DNA from: JBBDKV01 sp040879165
Lineage (GTDB): Bacteria > Patescibacteriota > Microgenomatia > UBA1400 > PJMF01
NCBI GenBank assembly: GCA_040879165.1
Contig: JBBDKV010000018.1
Location: 1 to 24,808, forward strand
Direction of reading: 5' to 3'
DNA: 24,808 bases
Positions 8,339 to 16,415 of the stretch are shown here, one piece after another. Position numbers and translations under genes: made by a program. Under the pieces are notes generated by a model, which worked only from the letters and a program-made list of their open reading frames with translations, ran no database searches and had not been told where the DNA came from. The first letter of the stretch is position 1; each line of letters opens with the position of its first letter.

Positions 8339-8365
8339 TTGACCACTATATCTTGACCACTATAT
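8339..8365. repeat. 14-bp tandem duplication at the end of leuS
   Basis: TTGACCACTATAT occurs at 8339-8351 and again at 8353-8365 (14-bp period). The leuS stop codon lies inside the duplicated segment. Confidence 0.85.
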
Positions 8366-10820
8366 TAAGAATTTTCCTAGGAACATAAATTTCTTTGATG
8401 ATCTTTGCTTCAGCAAGCCAAGCGGCAATTCTTTCATCTGCACGCGCCGCCTGAATCACCACCGCTTGATCACTAGCTTGCTCTGCAGGCAGCTTGATCT
8501 TGCCACGGACTTTGCCGTTGATCTGCACTGGTATTTCAACTGATTGCTCGGCGGCTATCGAGTCATCCCAGGTTGGCCACTCAGTGGTATGTACAGAGTG
8601 CTTTCCGCCAAGGAGTTCGTGCAACTCCTCTGCTAAAAATGGAGCAAATGGGGCAAGTATTTGAGTAAAATACCGAGCTTCCTCTCGAGTGATGCCTGTT
8701 TTGTCAGCGCGCATGCTGGTTTCCCAATCGTTAAGACATTCCATCATGGCAGCTATGGCCGTGTTAAATTTCAGGGCTGGTATGTCGCTTGAGACCTTGC
8801 GAATTGTCTGATGGAGCTTGCGTTTGACCGCAGGATTGGTCACAGCTTTTCCTTCTGCAACCTGAACTACCAGATCATAGATCCTATTGAGAAAACGATA
8901 GACTCCCGCTACGGCACTGACGTCCCAGGGTTTATCCGATTCAATTGGTCCCATAAACATCTCGTAGACGCGCAAGGTGTCAGCGCCAAATTTCTCGATG
9001 ACGTCGTCTGGATTGATGACGTTCCCCTTGCTTTTACTCATTTTTTTACCATCTGGACCCAAGATCATGCCTTGATGGCGCATTTTGCTGAATGGTTCAT
9101 TAATTTCCAAGTAGCCTTGATCACGCAGGAATTTAGCGAAGAACCTCGAGTACAATAAGTGCAGTACGATGTGCTCCGGACCGATCATGTAAAAATCAAC
9201 CGGCAGCCAATACTTGAGTAATTCTGGTTGAGCGAAGACCTGTTCGTTACGCGCGTCAAGATAGCGCAAAAAGTACCAGCTAGAATCTACAAACGTATCC
9301 ATTGTGTCAAATTCTGGACGCCAACCCTTGCCATAAAGTTTCTCTGTTCTCTGGATGAATTCCTGAGAGGAACGCAGTGGCGACTCGCCGGTGGGTTTGA
9401 AGTCGACGTCAGTGGGAAGGAGCCATGGTAAGTGCTCATCTTTAACAGGATGTGGATTACCATCGGGATCATAGACTATTGGGATAGGTGCTCCCCAGTA
9501 TCTTTGCCTTGAAATCAACCAATCTCGTAACTTATAGGTCGTTGTTTTTTCGATGTCTGCATTGAAGTCTGATAGTAATTGTCCTATAGCTTCCTCAGAA
9601 CTCAGACCGGTATAGTTGCCTGAATTCTGCAAGACTCCGTGCTCAGTAAAGACTGACTTATCATTCTTTTTCGCTCCAGCTGCAGGAGTAATAACCTCAA
9701 TAATGGGTAGCTGATGTTTTCGCGCAAAGCTGTGATCGCGCTCGTCATGTCCTGGCACGCCCATTACCACGCCTGTGCCGTAGCCAGCCAAAATGTAGTC
9801 AGCCACATAGATTGGCACGACCTGACCATTGACTGGGTTGATAGCAGTAAGACCTGTGTCGATACCAGTTTTATCTTTCTCGCCAATTTTGCGCTGTTCT
9901 TCGGTTTTTTTGCCAGCTGCCTTAAGGTACTTTTCAATTTCGTCGCGTTTTTGAGCTGAAACTTGCTCCATTAAGCCTGAAGACTGCCACTTCTCGGGAG
10001 ACATTGCCAAAAAAGTCACTCCAAATATCGTGTCGACGCGCGTGGTGAAACAGGCTAGTCGTTCGGCATCCGGGGCACTCTCGACCGAAAACTGCACCTG
10101 CGCTCCTACCCTTCGACCAATCCAGTTGAGCTGTTGCTCTTTGGTGGCAGTTGGCCAATCTACCTCATCCAGACCAGAAATTAACTCATCCTTATACTCA
10201 GTGATTTTAAAATACCACTGCTTCATTGACTTTTGAGTGACTTCGCTACCGCAGCGCTCGCAGGCGCCATCAACTACTTGCTCATTAGCCAAAACCGTTT
10301 GACAGGATGGACACCAATTGACCACACCCTCACCTTGATACGCCAGACCTTGACGATGCAACTCTAAAAACAACCACTGTGTCCAGCGGTAATAGCCTGG
10401 GTGACTGGTGGCGAGCTCCGCTTTCCAATCATAAGAAATTCCGATTCGCTTGATTTGACGACGAAAAGTATCAATGGCAGCTCGCGTAGTTTCCGCTGGA
10501 GGTACACCTGTTTTGATTGCGTAATTTTCCGCAGGCAGTCCAAAGGCATCCCAGCCAACCGGGAAAAAAACATCCCGATTATTCATGCGATAATATCGAG
10601 CAAGAATATCCAAGGCAGTTTTACTTTCAACATGTCCTACATGTAGACCTGAACCAGAGGGATAGGCAAAGGCAAATAATAGATAGAGCGGATCTTTGCC
10701 TGTTTTTACCGCATCCGCTTTTACTACATCTGCCTGAGTTACCCCTTGAAAAAGCTGCTGCTTTTCCCAGCTGTCCAGCCATTTTTCTTCAATTTTAGTA
10801 ACATTGTAATTTTGAGCCAT
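8346..10820 (-). CDS. leuS: Leucyl-tRNA synthetase
   Basis: Class I synthetase that charges tRNA-Leu; 824 residues, of the bacterial type. Visible features: HIGH-type motif GLHVGH (58-63), a Cys4 zinc-type insertion (NWCPSC ... CERCGSE), the CP1 editing domain with the threonine-rich TTRVDTIFGVTF segment, KMSKS at 593-597 (GKKMSKSKGNV), and the C-terminal VQINGKVRGKI region. I choose ATG 10820 over GTG 10826 because AGGAG precedes it by 5 nt and overlaps the GTG. The C-terminus (NIVVKI) is shortened by a 14-bp tandem duplication; without it the frame would read on to VKVKKA. comEA follows 85 bp downstream. The long leader suggests regulated expression. Confidence 0.97.
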   Translation of the reverse strand: MAQNYNVTKIEEKWLDSWEKQQLFQGVTQADVVKADAVKTGKDPLYLLFAFAYPSGSGLHVGHVESKTALDILARYYRMNNRDVFFPVGWDAFGLPAENYAIKTGVPPAETTRAAIDTFRRQIKRIGISYDWKAELATSHPGYYRWTQWLFLELHRQGLAYQGEGVVNWCPSCQTVLANEQVVDGACERCGSEVTQKSMKQWYFKITEYKDELISGLDEVDWPTATKEQQLNWIGRRVGAQVQFSVESAPDAERLACFTTRVDTIFGVTFLAMSPEKWQSSGLMEQVSAQKRDEIEKYLKAAGKKTEEQRKIGEKDKTGIDTGLTAINPVNGQVVPIYVADYILAGYGTGVVMGVPGHDERDHSFARKHQLPIIEVITPAAGAKKNDKSVFTEHGVLQNSGNYTGLSSEEAIGQLLSDFNADIEKTTTYKLRDWLISRQRYWGAPIPIVYDPDGNPHPVKDEHLPWLLPTDVDFKPTGESPLRSSQEFIQRTEKLYGKGWRPEFDTMDTFVDSSWYFLRYLDARNEQVFAQPELLKYWLPVDFYMIGPEHIVLHLLYSRFFAKFLRDQGYLEINEPFSKMRHQGMILGPDGKKMSKSKGNVINPDDVIEKFGADTLRVYEMFMGPIESDKPWDVSAVAGVYRFLNRIYDLVVQVAEGKAVTNPAVKRKLHQTIRKVSSDIPALKFNTAIAAMMECLNDWETSMRADKTGITREEARYFTQILAPFAPFLAEELHELLGGKHSVHTTEWPTWDDSIAAEQSVEIPVQINGKVRGKIKLPAEQASDQAVVIQAARADERIAAWLAEAKIIKEIYVPRKILNIVVKI

Positions 10821-10894
10821 AGACACTCCTGTGAACTACTTACTAACTCTAGTTACTAAATTAAGGAGAGAAAACGGTCAAAAGAAGAGCGCTA

Positions 10895-10926
10895 CGACCT
10901 GTTCCCTATTGCGACCTGTTCCTATT
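10895..10926. repeat. 17-bp-period tandem repeat in the leuS leader
   Basis: CGACCTGTTCCCTATT (10895-10910) and CGACCTGTTCCTATT (10912-10926) are near-identical direct repeats between the leader terminator and the leuS start. Their role is unknown; they could be a protein-binding site or alternative RNA pairing arms. Confidence 0.7.
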
Positions 10927-10940
10927 TAGCAGTAAGTCCT

Positions 10941-10946
10941 AGTATA
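10941..10946 (-). promoter_or_regulatory. Possible second -10 box for leuS
   Basis: TATACT on the minus strand just after the leader terminator, about 120 bp before the leuS ATG. No matching -35 was found. If real, leuS could be transcribed independently of the upstream leader. Confidence 0.3.
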
Positions 10947-10949
10947 AAC

Positions 10950-10970
10950 AAAAAAAGCCCCCGGGGGCTT
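10950..10970 (-). terminator. Intrinsic terminator/attenuator upstream of leuS
   Basis: On the minus strand AAGCCCCCGGGGGCTT is followed by an uninterrupted T-run (7 A on the plus strand, 10950-10956). This is a compact GC-rich hairpin with a CCGG loop and a strong U-tract. It lies between the leader peptide candidate and leuS, and no full-size minus-strand gene precedes it. A leader attenuator or the end of a roughly 95-nt small RNA is therefore the natural reading. The plus-strand orientation lacks a U-tract. Confidence 0.75.
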
Positions 10971-10994
10971 CAGACACACGTTCCCCGCTCCAAG

Positions 10995-11042
10995 TTACCT
11001 GATAAAAAGAAGTTCTTGAGCGAGCGATTTAATATGCGTCAT
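10995..11042 (-). CDS. Possible 15-residue leader peptide of leuS
   Basis: Short frame MTHIKSLAQELLFIR followed by TAA, ending 25 nt before the GC-rich terminator hairpin. It holds three leucine codons (CTC and an adjacent CTT CTT pair), as expected for a leucine-sensing attenuator. An extended -10 element (TGGTATACT) ends exactly 6 nt before the ATG, so the transcript would start at or next to the ATG. A short GGGG stretch between the peptide stop and the terminator could pair with the CCCCC arm as an antiterminator. The peptide is an inference from layout only; a frame of this length can arise by chance. Confidence 0.35.
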   Translation of the reverse strand: MTHIKSLAQELLFIR

Positions 11043-11048
11043 ACACTT

Positions 11049-11057
11049 AGTATACCA
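11049..11057 (-). promoter_or_regulatory. Extended -10 promoter of the leuS leader
   Basis: TGGTATACT on the minus strand matches TGnTATAAT at all but one base. No good -35 is present, which extended -10 promoters tolerate. Transcription would begin about position 11042. Confidence 0.5.
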
Positions 11058-11099
11058 TACCAATGCGGAGTGCGGACTGTGCAGCGTGCAAAAATTCGT

Positions 11100-11105
11100 T
11101 ATACT
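11100..11105 (+). promoter_or_regulatory. -10 box directly before the membrane-protein gene
   Basis: TATACT, then 6 nt, then ATG 11112. This mirrors the divergent leuS leader promoter 46 bp away. It suggests a leaderless mRNA for the first gene of the surface-protein cluster. The -35 region is poor. Confidence 0.45.
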
Positions 11106-11111
11106 AGACGC

Positions 11112-11849
11112 ATGCCTTCTCTCAGACCAGCTCAACACACTATGTTCCTTTTGGCCTCGATAGTGCTTGCGTATGTTTGGTTGCAAGTTGCAGCTGTACA
11201 ACAGTACTCATTACAGGTATTTGCGGTCCTCATCATCGGCTTTCTCAGCTACAAGAAAATTCGTGGCGGACAATTTTGGCACGTTCTTCCTGAGCATACC
11301 TCCCTTGAGATGGGTGTGTTAACTTTTGCATTTTTACTGCTGATTGGCGCCACTGGCAACACTCAGTCTGCTGTGTATCCACTGGCGTATCTGCACGTGT
11401 TTTTCATTGTTATGACTTCACATCCTGTTACTGCCATTATCGCTACATCTGGAATTATGCTATTTCACTACGCGCTGGATGGCGCTCCAGGTATGCACAC
11501 ATTGCAAGCTATCATCAGCCTCACTTTTATGCTGAGTGTTTTTCTGTTTGCCAAGAAACAATATGATGCTAATAAAAAAAGGAAGATAAAGCTAGAAATT
11601 GAAGACAAACAACTTGCTCTGCTGATGGATCAAGAACGTACGTTAGAAGATTTTATGCAAAAGTTTCTTGAACCACGACTCAAACAGCTCAAAGTGCTCA
11701 ATGAGCATCCTGAAGAGAATTTGACTACAATAAGTACTCAGCTTGATCTTATTCAAACTGAATTGGAGAAGATTTCAGGATCAGTATTGGATGAAACAAA
11801 AATAAAACCCGAACAAAAAAGGTTTGATGATAATAAAAATACCGAATAA
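11112..11849 (+). CDS. Polytopic membrane protein with coiled-coil tail
   Basis: A 245-residue protein of unknown function. About six hydrophobic segments (roughly 10-29, 33-47, 66-82, 88-101, 105-121 and 130-147) are followed by a basic stretch (KKQYDANKKRKIK) and a charged, probably coiled-coil cytoplasmic tail (about 160-222). The layout recalls the membrane sensor part of some signalling proteins, but no kinase or other effector domain follows. The frame is open from TTG 11016, but ATG 11112 is chosen because a TATACT box lies just before it and the upstream codons cover the promoter region. The end overlaps the next gene by 23 bp, so the two are probably translationally coupled, and it is the first gene of the surface cluster. 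Confidence 0.75.
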   Translation: MPSLRPAQHTMFLLASIVLAYVWLQVAAVQQYSLQVFAVLIIGFLSYKKIRGGQFWHVLPEHTSLEMGVLTFAFLLLIGATGNTQSAVYPLAYLHVFFIVMTSHPVTAIIATSGIMLFHYALDGAPGMHTLQAIISLTFMLSVFLFAKKQYDANKKRKIKLEIEDKQLALLMDQERTLEDFMQKFLEPRLKQLKVLNEHPEENLTTISTQLDLIQTELEKISGSVLDETKIKPEQKRFDDNKNTE

Positions 11850-12600
11850 AATCCAATTTGACCGATATATCATATTATTTATATGCTCTCTTTTTTACTT
11901 TTTGGCCTTGAATATTTTCCAGACGCCTCAACAAGCGCAAGCTGATAATTTAGAATCTGACTCCTACGTCATACAATTTGGTAACTTTAATATGACTGCC
12001 GGAGAAAAAGAAGGCGGTGGCTACCGAGTGACGGATACCGTCGGTCAAACAGCAACTGGCCCCTACGGAGAGTATGGTGTAAGTAATTATTTTGTAGGCG
12101 GTGGCTTCCAGTACGTGTACCAAATTCAACCATTTTTCTTTCAGATATCTAAACTTACTATTGATTTTGACACCCTCGCTCCTAGTGTACACGCAACAGA
12201 TTCTCATGGCCTAACTATTAGGACTGGCGGAGCGGCAGGCTACTTGGTCTATGCCTACGAGGCTCATCCGCTCCGCCACACTGGCGGTGTCTATACCATT
12301 CCTGACACCACTTGCGATGCCAGCGACTGCGACGAAACGGCGGCAACAGTCTGGACAGATCAAGATGTGGCTGGCTTTGGTTTTAACATGAGCGGCGATG
12401 ACATTCCGAATGATTTTGTGAATGGCAATTATTTTCGCCAGTTTGCCGATATTACCACTGAGGAAATGCAAGTGGTGATGAGCTCTGAAAATGTGGGTAC
12501 TCGACAATCAACTGTCACCTATAAAGCAGGCATGTCAGGAGACCAGGCTGCCGGCAGGTATACTACTAATGTGCAGTTTGTGGCAGTACCTGGATATTAG
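11827..12600 (+). CDS. Secreted surface protein, module 1
   Basis: A 257-residue protein with a signal peptide (hydrophobic about 14-31, likely cleavage after AQA at 36-38). The N-terminal part (SDSYVIQFGNFNMTAGEK ... VTDTVGQTATG ... YFVGGGFQYVY) has the pattern of secreted bacterial proteins that repeat SYxL..TVGQ..SGFxY. The C-terminal half (about 110-257) is paralogous to the end of the protein at 13819-15273: both have a GLTxxT..A.GY strand, a GFGF/GFGY motif, QFAD, and a YKA..S..QAAG.Y...V.F.A ending. ATG 11827 is preceded by AAAAAAGG at 5 nt spacing. It is followed by a DUF916-like anchored protein, its probable partner. Function unknown; a cell-surface role is inferred. Confidence 0.75.
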   Translation: MIIKIPNKIQFDRYIILFICSLFYFLALNIFQTPQQAQADNLESDSYVIQFGNFNMTAGEKEGGGYRVTDTVGQTATGPYGEYGVSNYFVGGGFQYVYQIQPFFFQISKLTIDFDTLAPSVHATDSHGLTIRTGGAAGYLVYAYEAHPLRHTGGVYTIPDTTCDASDCDETAATVWTDQDVAGFGFNMSGDDIPNDFVNGNYFRQFADITTEEMQVVMSSENVGTRQSTVTYKAGMSGDQAAGRYTTNVQFVAVPGY

Positions 12601-12651
12601 TCAAGTAGTCATGAAAAATAGTAGAGAGAAAAGGTCTGTCTAAAGGATGGC

Positions 12652-13728
12652 ATGGAATCAATGATTGATAAGAAAACCATGAGCTTCAAAAAAAAGGTAG
12701 TGATTAAGTTTGTCATATTCCTGGTTTTGCACATCGCTGGGTTACTCTTCTTTTTCTTTTATGCCAATGCCCAGACTTCAGCTCAATCAGCGCAGTCAGT
12801 TGCACAAGATCAGCAGCAAGCCCAACAATCTTCCGCTGTCTATCAACTGGGTGTCAGTCCTCCAACCGCCTACTTAAAAATTCAACCTGGACTTTCCGCC
12901 ATGCACGCTGTGACGCTGACCAATACTAGCAATCGGCCGGTTACCGTACTACCAAACCTAGTCAGCTTCACACCAGACGGCGTGACCGGTAATCCTACAT
13001 TGCTTGATGAACTTCATTTTCCTTATATTGACTTGGATCGAACTGAGTTGAACCCCATTACTGTACAACCTGAACAAACCTATCAATTTCCCATCTATAT
13101 TACTGTGGCAAGTGATGCTCCTGAAGAAGAACACTATATGACAGTACTGTTCCAACAACAAGCAGCGCAGAATGAAGCTGGTGCCTCAAGTATCGGCGGA
13201 GTGATTGGTAGTAATCTAATCGTACTCATTACTAATGCTGAGACAGTAACGCCTCAATTTGCAGTAGCTGACTGGCAAACTGCAAGGTTCTTCGATAGCC
13301 TCGGAACAGTACAGGTAGCGCCTATCGTGTCAAACCAGTCACATGCCGCACAAGTTGCCTCAGGCTCAGCCAAAATATCTGGTCCATTTGGAGCTACGCT
13401 TGCTGAGTACACAGTGTTTCCAGATATCATTCTTGGTCAAAGCTCTCGGCGGTTGCGCTGGCTGCTCGATTCTGAAAATTCTGCGTTAGATAGTGACGCA
13501 ATTCAAGCCGATACACCTGAGTTTTTGAAGTATCTTCGATACAAACAAGCCGTCTTCTTTGGTCCATATACTGTGGAACTAACACTCTATTCAAACATTG
13601 ATGGATCAATCCAAATGAATGTTTATGAACATACAGTCATCGCATTGCCTTTTTCAATTCTGATTGCGGCGTTCGTTGCGGGAGCAGCCGTATGGATATA
13701 CAGAAGAACATCTCGTACACAACGATAA
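12652..13728 (+). CDS. DUF916-like membrane-anchored surface protein, module 1
   Basis: A 358-residue protein with a signal peptide (hydrophobic about 16-37, likely cleavage near ANAQ), a Gln/Ala/Ser-rich linker (42-60), an extracellular region of two beta-sandwich parts (about 62-195 and 200-325), a C-terminal membrane helix (about 330-350) and a short Arg-rich cytoplasmic tail. The first domain (VSPPTAYLKIQPG ... VTLTNTSNRPVTV ... FPIYITVASDAPEEEHYMTVLF) has the pattern of DUF916 (WxL-interacting protein, peptidoglycan-binding). In Firmicutes such proteins sit beside WxL surface proteins. Its paralogue is at 15283-16404. ATG 12652 has AAAGGA nearby; ATG 12661 or 12679 are alternative starts. 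DUF916 membership is judged by pattern only. Confidence 0.75.
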   Translation: MESMIDKKTMSFKKKVVIKFVIFLVLHIAGLLFFFFYANAQTSAQSAQSVAQDQQQAQQSSAVYQLGVSPPTAYLKIQPGLSAMHAVTLTNTSNRPVTVLPNLVSFTPDGVTGNPTLLDELHFPYIDLDRTELNPITVQPEQTYQFPIYITVASDAPEEEHYMTVLFQQQAAQNEAGASSIGGVIGSNLIVLITNAETVTPQFAVADWQTARFFDSLGTVQVAPIVSNQSHAAQVASGSAKISGPFGATLAEYTVFPDIILGQSSRRLRWLLDSENSALDSDAIQADTPEFLKYLRYKQAVFFGPYTVELTLYSNIDGSIQMNVYEHTVIALPFSILIAAFVAGAAVWIYRRTSRTQR

Positions 13729-13760
13729 ACTACTCGAAGACTCTTCAGAAGAATTACTAC

Positions 13761-13790
13761 TTGTCACCAAGGGAAAAATACTCCTATAAT
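13761..13790 (+). promoter_or_regulatory. Sigma-70-type promoter of surface module 2
   Basis: TTGTCA (13761-13766), an 18-bp spacer and a perfect TATAAT (13785-13790). Transcription would start near 13797, about 22 nt before ATG 13819. This is the best consensus promoter in the window, suggesting module 2 is made at a higher level than module 1. Confidence 0.75.
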
Positions 13791-13818
13791 GGGAACTTGT
13801 AAGAATTTTTGGTTATGT

Positions 13819-15273
13819 ATGTCAATATTCATCAAACGCGGCCTATTTGCTATGACTGGACTCTTGGCTTTTCTCGCCCTTGGAATGTTTTACGAAACAA
13901 CTCATTCTGCCAATTTAAGTGAAGTTTCAGTAACTCTCTCTAACCCACGCCCATCGTTCAGAGGTGCGCTAGCAGCCGGTAACGCCGAAGGAACTTCTCA
14001 AGTTATTATCAATGACACTCCAGGAGATTATCCTTCAACCAGTACCGCCCAACTCGTAGAAGGCGATACGATGCGAATCGGTAGTGCTGGAGATATGGGT
14101 TCTTACACTGTCAGCGACACAATTGATGAATCTAACTTTACCATAGGATCTGTTCTTGGCTCCGGACACGCTGACTCAGGTGACGATGTGATTTCATCAC
14201 AATCTGCAGATCTTACTGTCCGCTTCACAACTGCCAACGCCATTCAAAATGGAAGATTTAGAGTTTTGGTCCCCGCACATGATGACGATGACACTTCAAG
14301 TGATGGTATTCCTGATGAAGAATTTTTCGATTTTAGCAGCTCCACACCAACAGTTACTTGTCCTGGCGATGAAACAAATTATGACTTTGTAGCAGGCACC
14401 GCGACTGCTTCAGCAATCACTATTGATAGCACCGACTATCATTCTTTCGAGTGTGCGTATTCAGGAACTGGTGGCGTTTCTAGCGCCTTCAATAGCTCAA
14501 CTTTTGACCCAATCCTTATCGAAGATTTAATCAATCCAGCTCCCAAGGATGATCACAGTCACGGTACGGCAGACACCTATCAGGTTGTTGTGCAACACCT
14601 CAATGATAGCTTCTCAGTAGCAGATGCCACGACCGTCAGTATCGGCGTGATCGAGGCTGTCAAGGTAACTGCCTCTGTCGATCCACTGATTACCTTTCGA
14701 ATTCTTGGAGTAAGTTCAAGTACCAGCGCCTGTGGTCAAACAACGAGTGTCACTACCACGCCGGTGGAAGTTCCATTTGGCACATTACTCATCGACCAAT
14801 TCCGCTACGCTGCACAAGGACTTACCGTCTCTACAAATGCTGCTGACGGGTATGCTGTAACAGCCCTGGCTAATGATCAGTTGGGTCGAAATGGAGACGC
14901 GTGTACTGGTGATCCAACCACCAATACGGATTGTATCCCCGACGCTACTGCTACGAGTATTAGTCATACCAATCCAGCAACTTGGTCTAGTGCAGACGAC
15001 AAGGGTTTTGGCTACTCCCTTGATGACCTCAATACTTCTGGTACTACACCAGCATTTGAGTACGACACAAGCTCAGGAGATTGCGCCGGCAGTGAGTGCT
15101 ACAAACAATTTGCAGACAACGAGGATACTGAAACAGCTCAAACAATCTTTTCTGACACGACTCCTGCTGACAACCACAATCTCTATGTTTGTTACAAGGC
15201 AATCATTTCAGCCACTCAAGCAGCTGGAAACTATGAAAATTACGTAACATATACAGCAACAGCTACCTTTTAA
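13819..15273 (+). CDS. Secreted surface protein, module 2
   Basis: A 484-residue secreted protein. Signal peptide at about 1-31 (hydrophobic 9-24, cleavage near HSA). The mature part is rich in Thr, Ser and Asp, with an acidic DDDDTSSDGIPDEEFFDF segment that could bind calcium and several Cys residues (e.g. DCAGSECYKQF) that may form disulphides. The C-terminal part (about 310-484) is paralogous to module 1: VEVPFGTLL, GLTVSTNAADGY, GFGYSLDDL, YKQFADN and the end YKAIISATQAAGNYENYVTYTATATF-like stretch. The frame extends upstream to ATG 13789, but that codon overlaps the TATAAT box, so ATG 13819 is chosen. No Shine-Dalgarno sequence is seen. Nine bp separate it from the anchored partner gene. 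Confidence 0.8.
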   Translation: MSIFIKRGLFAMTGLLAFLALGMFYETTHSANLSEVSVTLSNPRPSFRGALAAGNAEGTSQVIINDTPGDYPSTSTAQLVEGDTMRIGSAGDMGSYTVSDTIDESNFTIGSVLGSGHADSGDDVISSQSADLTVRFTTANAIQNGRFRVLVPAHDDDDTSSDGIPDEEFFDFSSSTPTVTCPGDETNYDFVAGTATASAITIDSTDYHSFECAYSGTGGVSSAFNSSTFDPILIEDLINPAPKDDHSHGTADTYQVVVQHLNDSFSVADATTVSIGVIEAVKVTASVDPLITFRILGVSSSTSACGQTTSVTTTPVEVPFGTLLIDQFRYAAQGLTVSTNAADGYAVTALANDQLGRNGDACTGDPTTNTDCIPDATATSISHTNPATWSSADDKGFGYSLDDLNTSGTTPAFEYDTSSGDCAGSECYKQFADNEDTETAQTIFSDTTPADNHNLYVCYKAIISATQAAGNYENYVTYTATATF

Positions 15274-15282
15274 GAAAGACGT

Positions 15283-16404
15283 ATGACTTTCAAGCCTGCC
15301 CTTCTCACACTAGCCACTTGCACAACACTAATAGCTGCTGGAAGTTCACTATCTTTTGCGCAAACTGAGCAACCACTTGAAGAAGTAGTGTCGCCTACTG
15401 CGCCGGTTGTGCAGCAAGAAGTCGCCGAGCAGGAATTAACCACCCAAGCAGCAATTCAAAATCAATTATCTCTAACTGCTATTCCAACCCGACTGGGCGA
15501 CGATTTATCCATTGCTCTTGACCCTGGAGAGACCGAGCAGGTGATGCTACGAGTAATCAATACCGGAGATGAGTCAGTTACAATCCGTAGCACCCCCCAG
15601 GACTTTGTGGTCTTTGATGACGCCCAAACTCCAACTCCTATTAATCTGGATGACGCTGACAACCGTTGGAGCTTGGCTTCTTGGCTGACTATTACGCCCT
15701 CTACTCAAACACTCCAACCTGGAGAAATGGCCTCACTGCAGGCTGTAATTAGTGTTCCTGAAGACGCCTTGGCCGGTGGTCACTACGCAATGGTCATACA
15801 TCAGCCTGACATGAGTGGTGGAACTCAAAATGCCGACGGTACACAAAACACCCAAGCCTCTGCTGTTGAGCAGCGCGTTGGCACACTTCTCTACGTGATG
15901 GTCAACGGACTGATTAATGAAGAAGCTGTCATTCGAGAATTCACTCTACCAGAATTTAGCGAGTTTGGTCCTGTGCCCTATAGCTTTGCTGTTGAAAACC
16001 TTTCAGACATTCACATTCAGCCACGCATTACAGTGGAAATCCACAACATGTTTGGTCAGCGCGTTGAGTCAATGCAGCTTGATTCCAAAAATATCTTCCC
16101 CTTCACTGCACGAGAGTTCGAAGGTCAATGGGATCGAATCTGGGGGTTTGGACTCTACACCGCTGAAGTCACCATGAGTTATGGCTCAGAGGGTAGTGTT
16201 GTAAGCATGTCTGAACAATTCTGGCTGCTGCCAATCACCATTATTGTGGCCATCATCATCGTAGTACTTACTTTGATAGCCAGCTGGATCGCCATTCGCA
16301 GACACATCATTCATCGCCGACAAGATCAGTCCAAGCGCATTCAAGAGCTAGAGTCCAAACTGGAAAAAATCCAATCAGACAAGCTTGATGAGTTTGAGAA
16401 CTAG
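15283..16404 (+). CDS. DUF916-like membrane-anchored surface protein, module 2
   Basis: A 373-residue paralogue of the protein at 12652-13728. Signal peptide 1-26 (cleavage after SFAQ), Glu/Gln/Pro-rich linker (27-55), DUF916-like beta domain (about 60-210: LSIALDPGETEQVMLRVINT, TPSTQTLQPGEMASLQAVI, GGHYAMVI), a second beta domain (about 215-310: FGPVPYSFAVENLSDIHIQP, IFPFTAREFEGQWD, FGLYTAEVTMSYGS), a membrane helix (314-338) and a longer cytoplasmic tail (339-373) with a basic segment and a short coiled coil. The second domain resembles DUF3324 of WxL-interacting proteins. It probably holds the secreted partner encoded 9 bp upstream at the cell surface. Confidence 0.8.
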   Translation: MTFKPALLTLATCTTLIAAGSSLSFAQTEQPLEEVVSPTAPVVQQEVAEQELTTQAAIQNQLSLTAIPTRLGDDLSIALDPGETEQVMLRVINTGDESVTIRSTPQDFVVFDDAQTPTPINLDDADNRWSLASWLTITPSTQTLQPGEMASLQAVISVPEDALAGGHYAMVIHQPDMSGGTQNADGTQNTQASAVEQRVGTLLYVMVNGLINEEAVIREFTLPEFSEFGPVPYSFAVENLSDIHIQPRITVEIHNMFGQRVESMQLDSKNIFPFTAREFEGQWDRIWGFGLYTAEVTMSYGSEGSVVSMSEQFWLLPITIIVAIIIVVLTLIASWIAIRRHIIHRRQDQSKRIQELESKLEKIQSDKLDEFEN

Positions 16405-16415
16405 AATACAAATCA

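Noticed and set aside
10827..11111. T-box riboswitch for leuS
   Set aside because: No AGGGTGGNACC-like T-box sequence on the minus strand and the leader is too short for the Stem I to antiterminator layout.
11016..11111. N-terminal extension of the membrane protein from TTG 11016
   Set aside because: It covers both divergent promoters, has no ribosome binding site and adds a non-membrane basic stretch.
12597..12608. 12-mer TTAGTCAAGTAG shared with 20168-20179
   Set aside because: Dozens of 12-mer coincidences are expected in a 24.8-kb window.
13789..13818. Upstream ATG of the module 2 secreted protein
   Set aside because: The ATG overlaps the TATAAT box and would lie before the likely transcription start.
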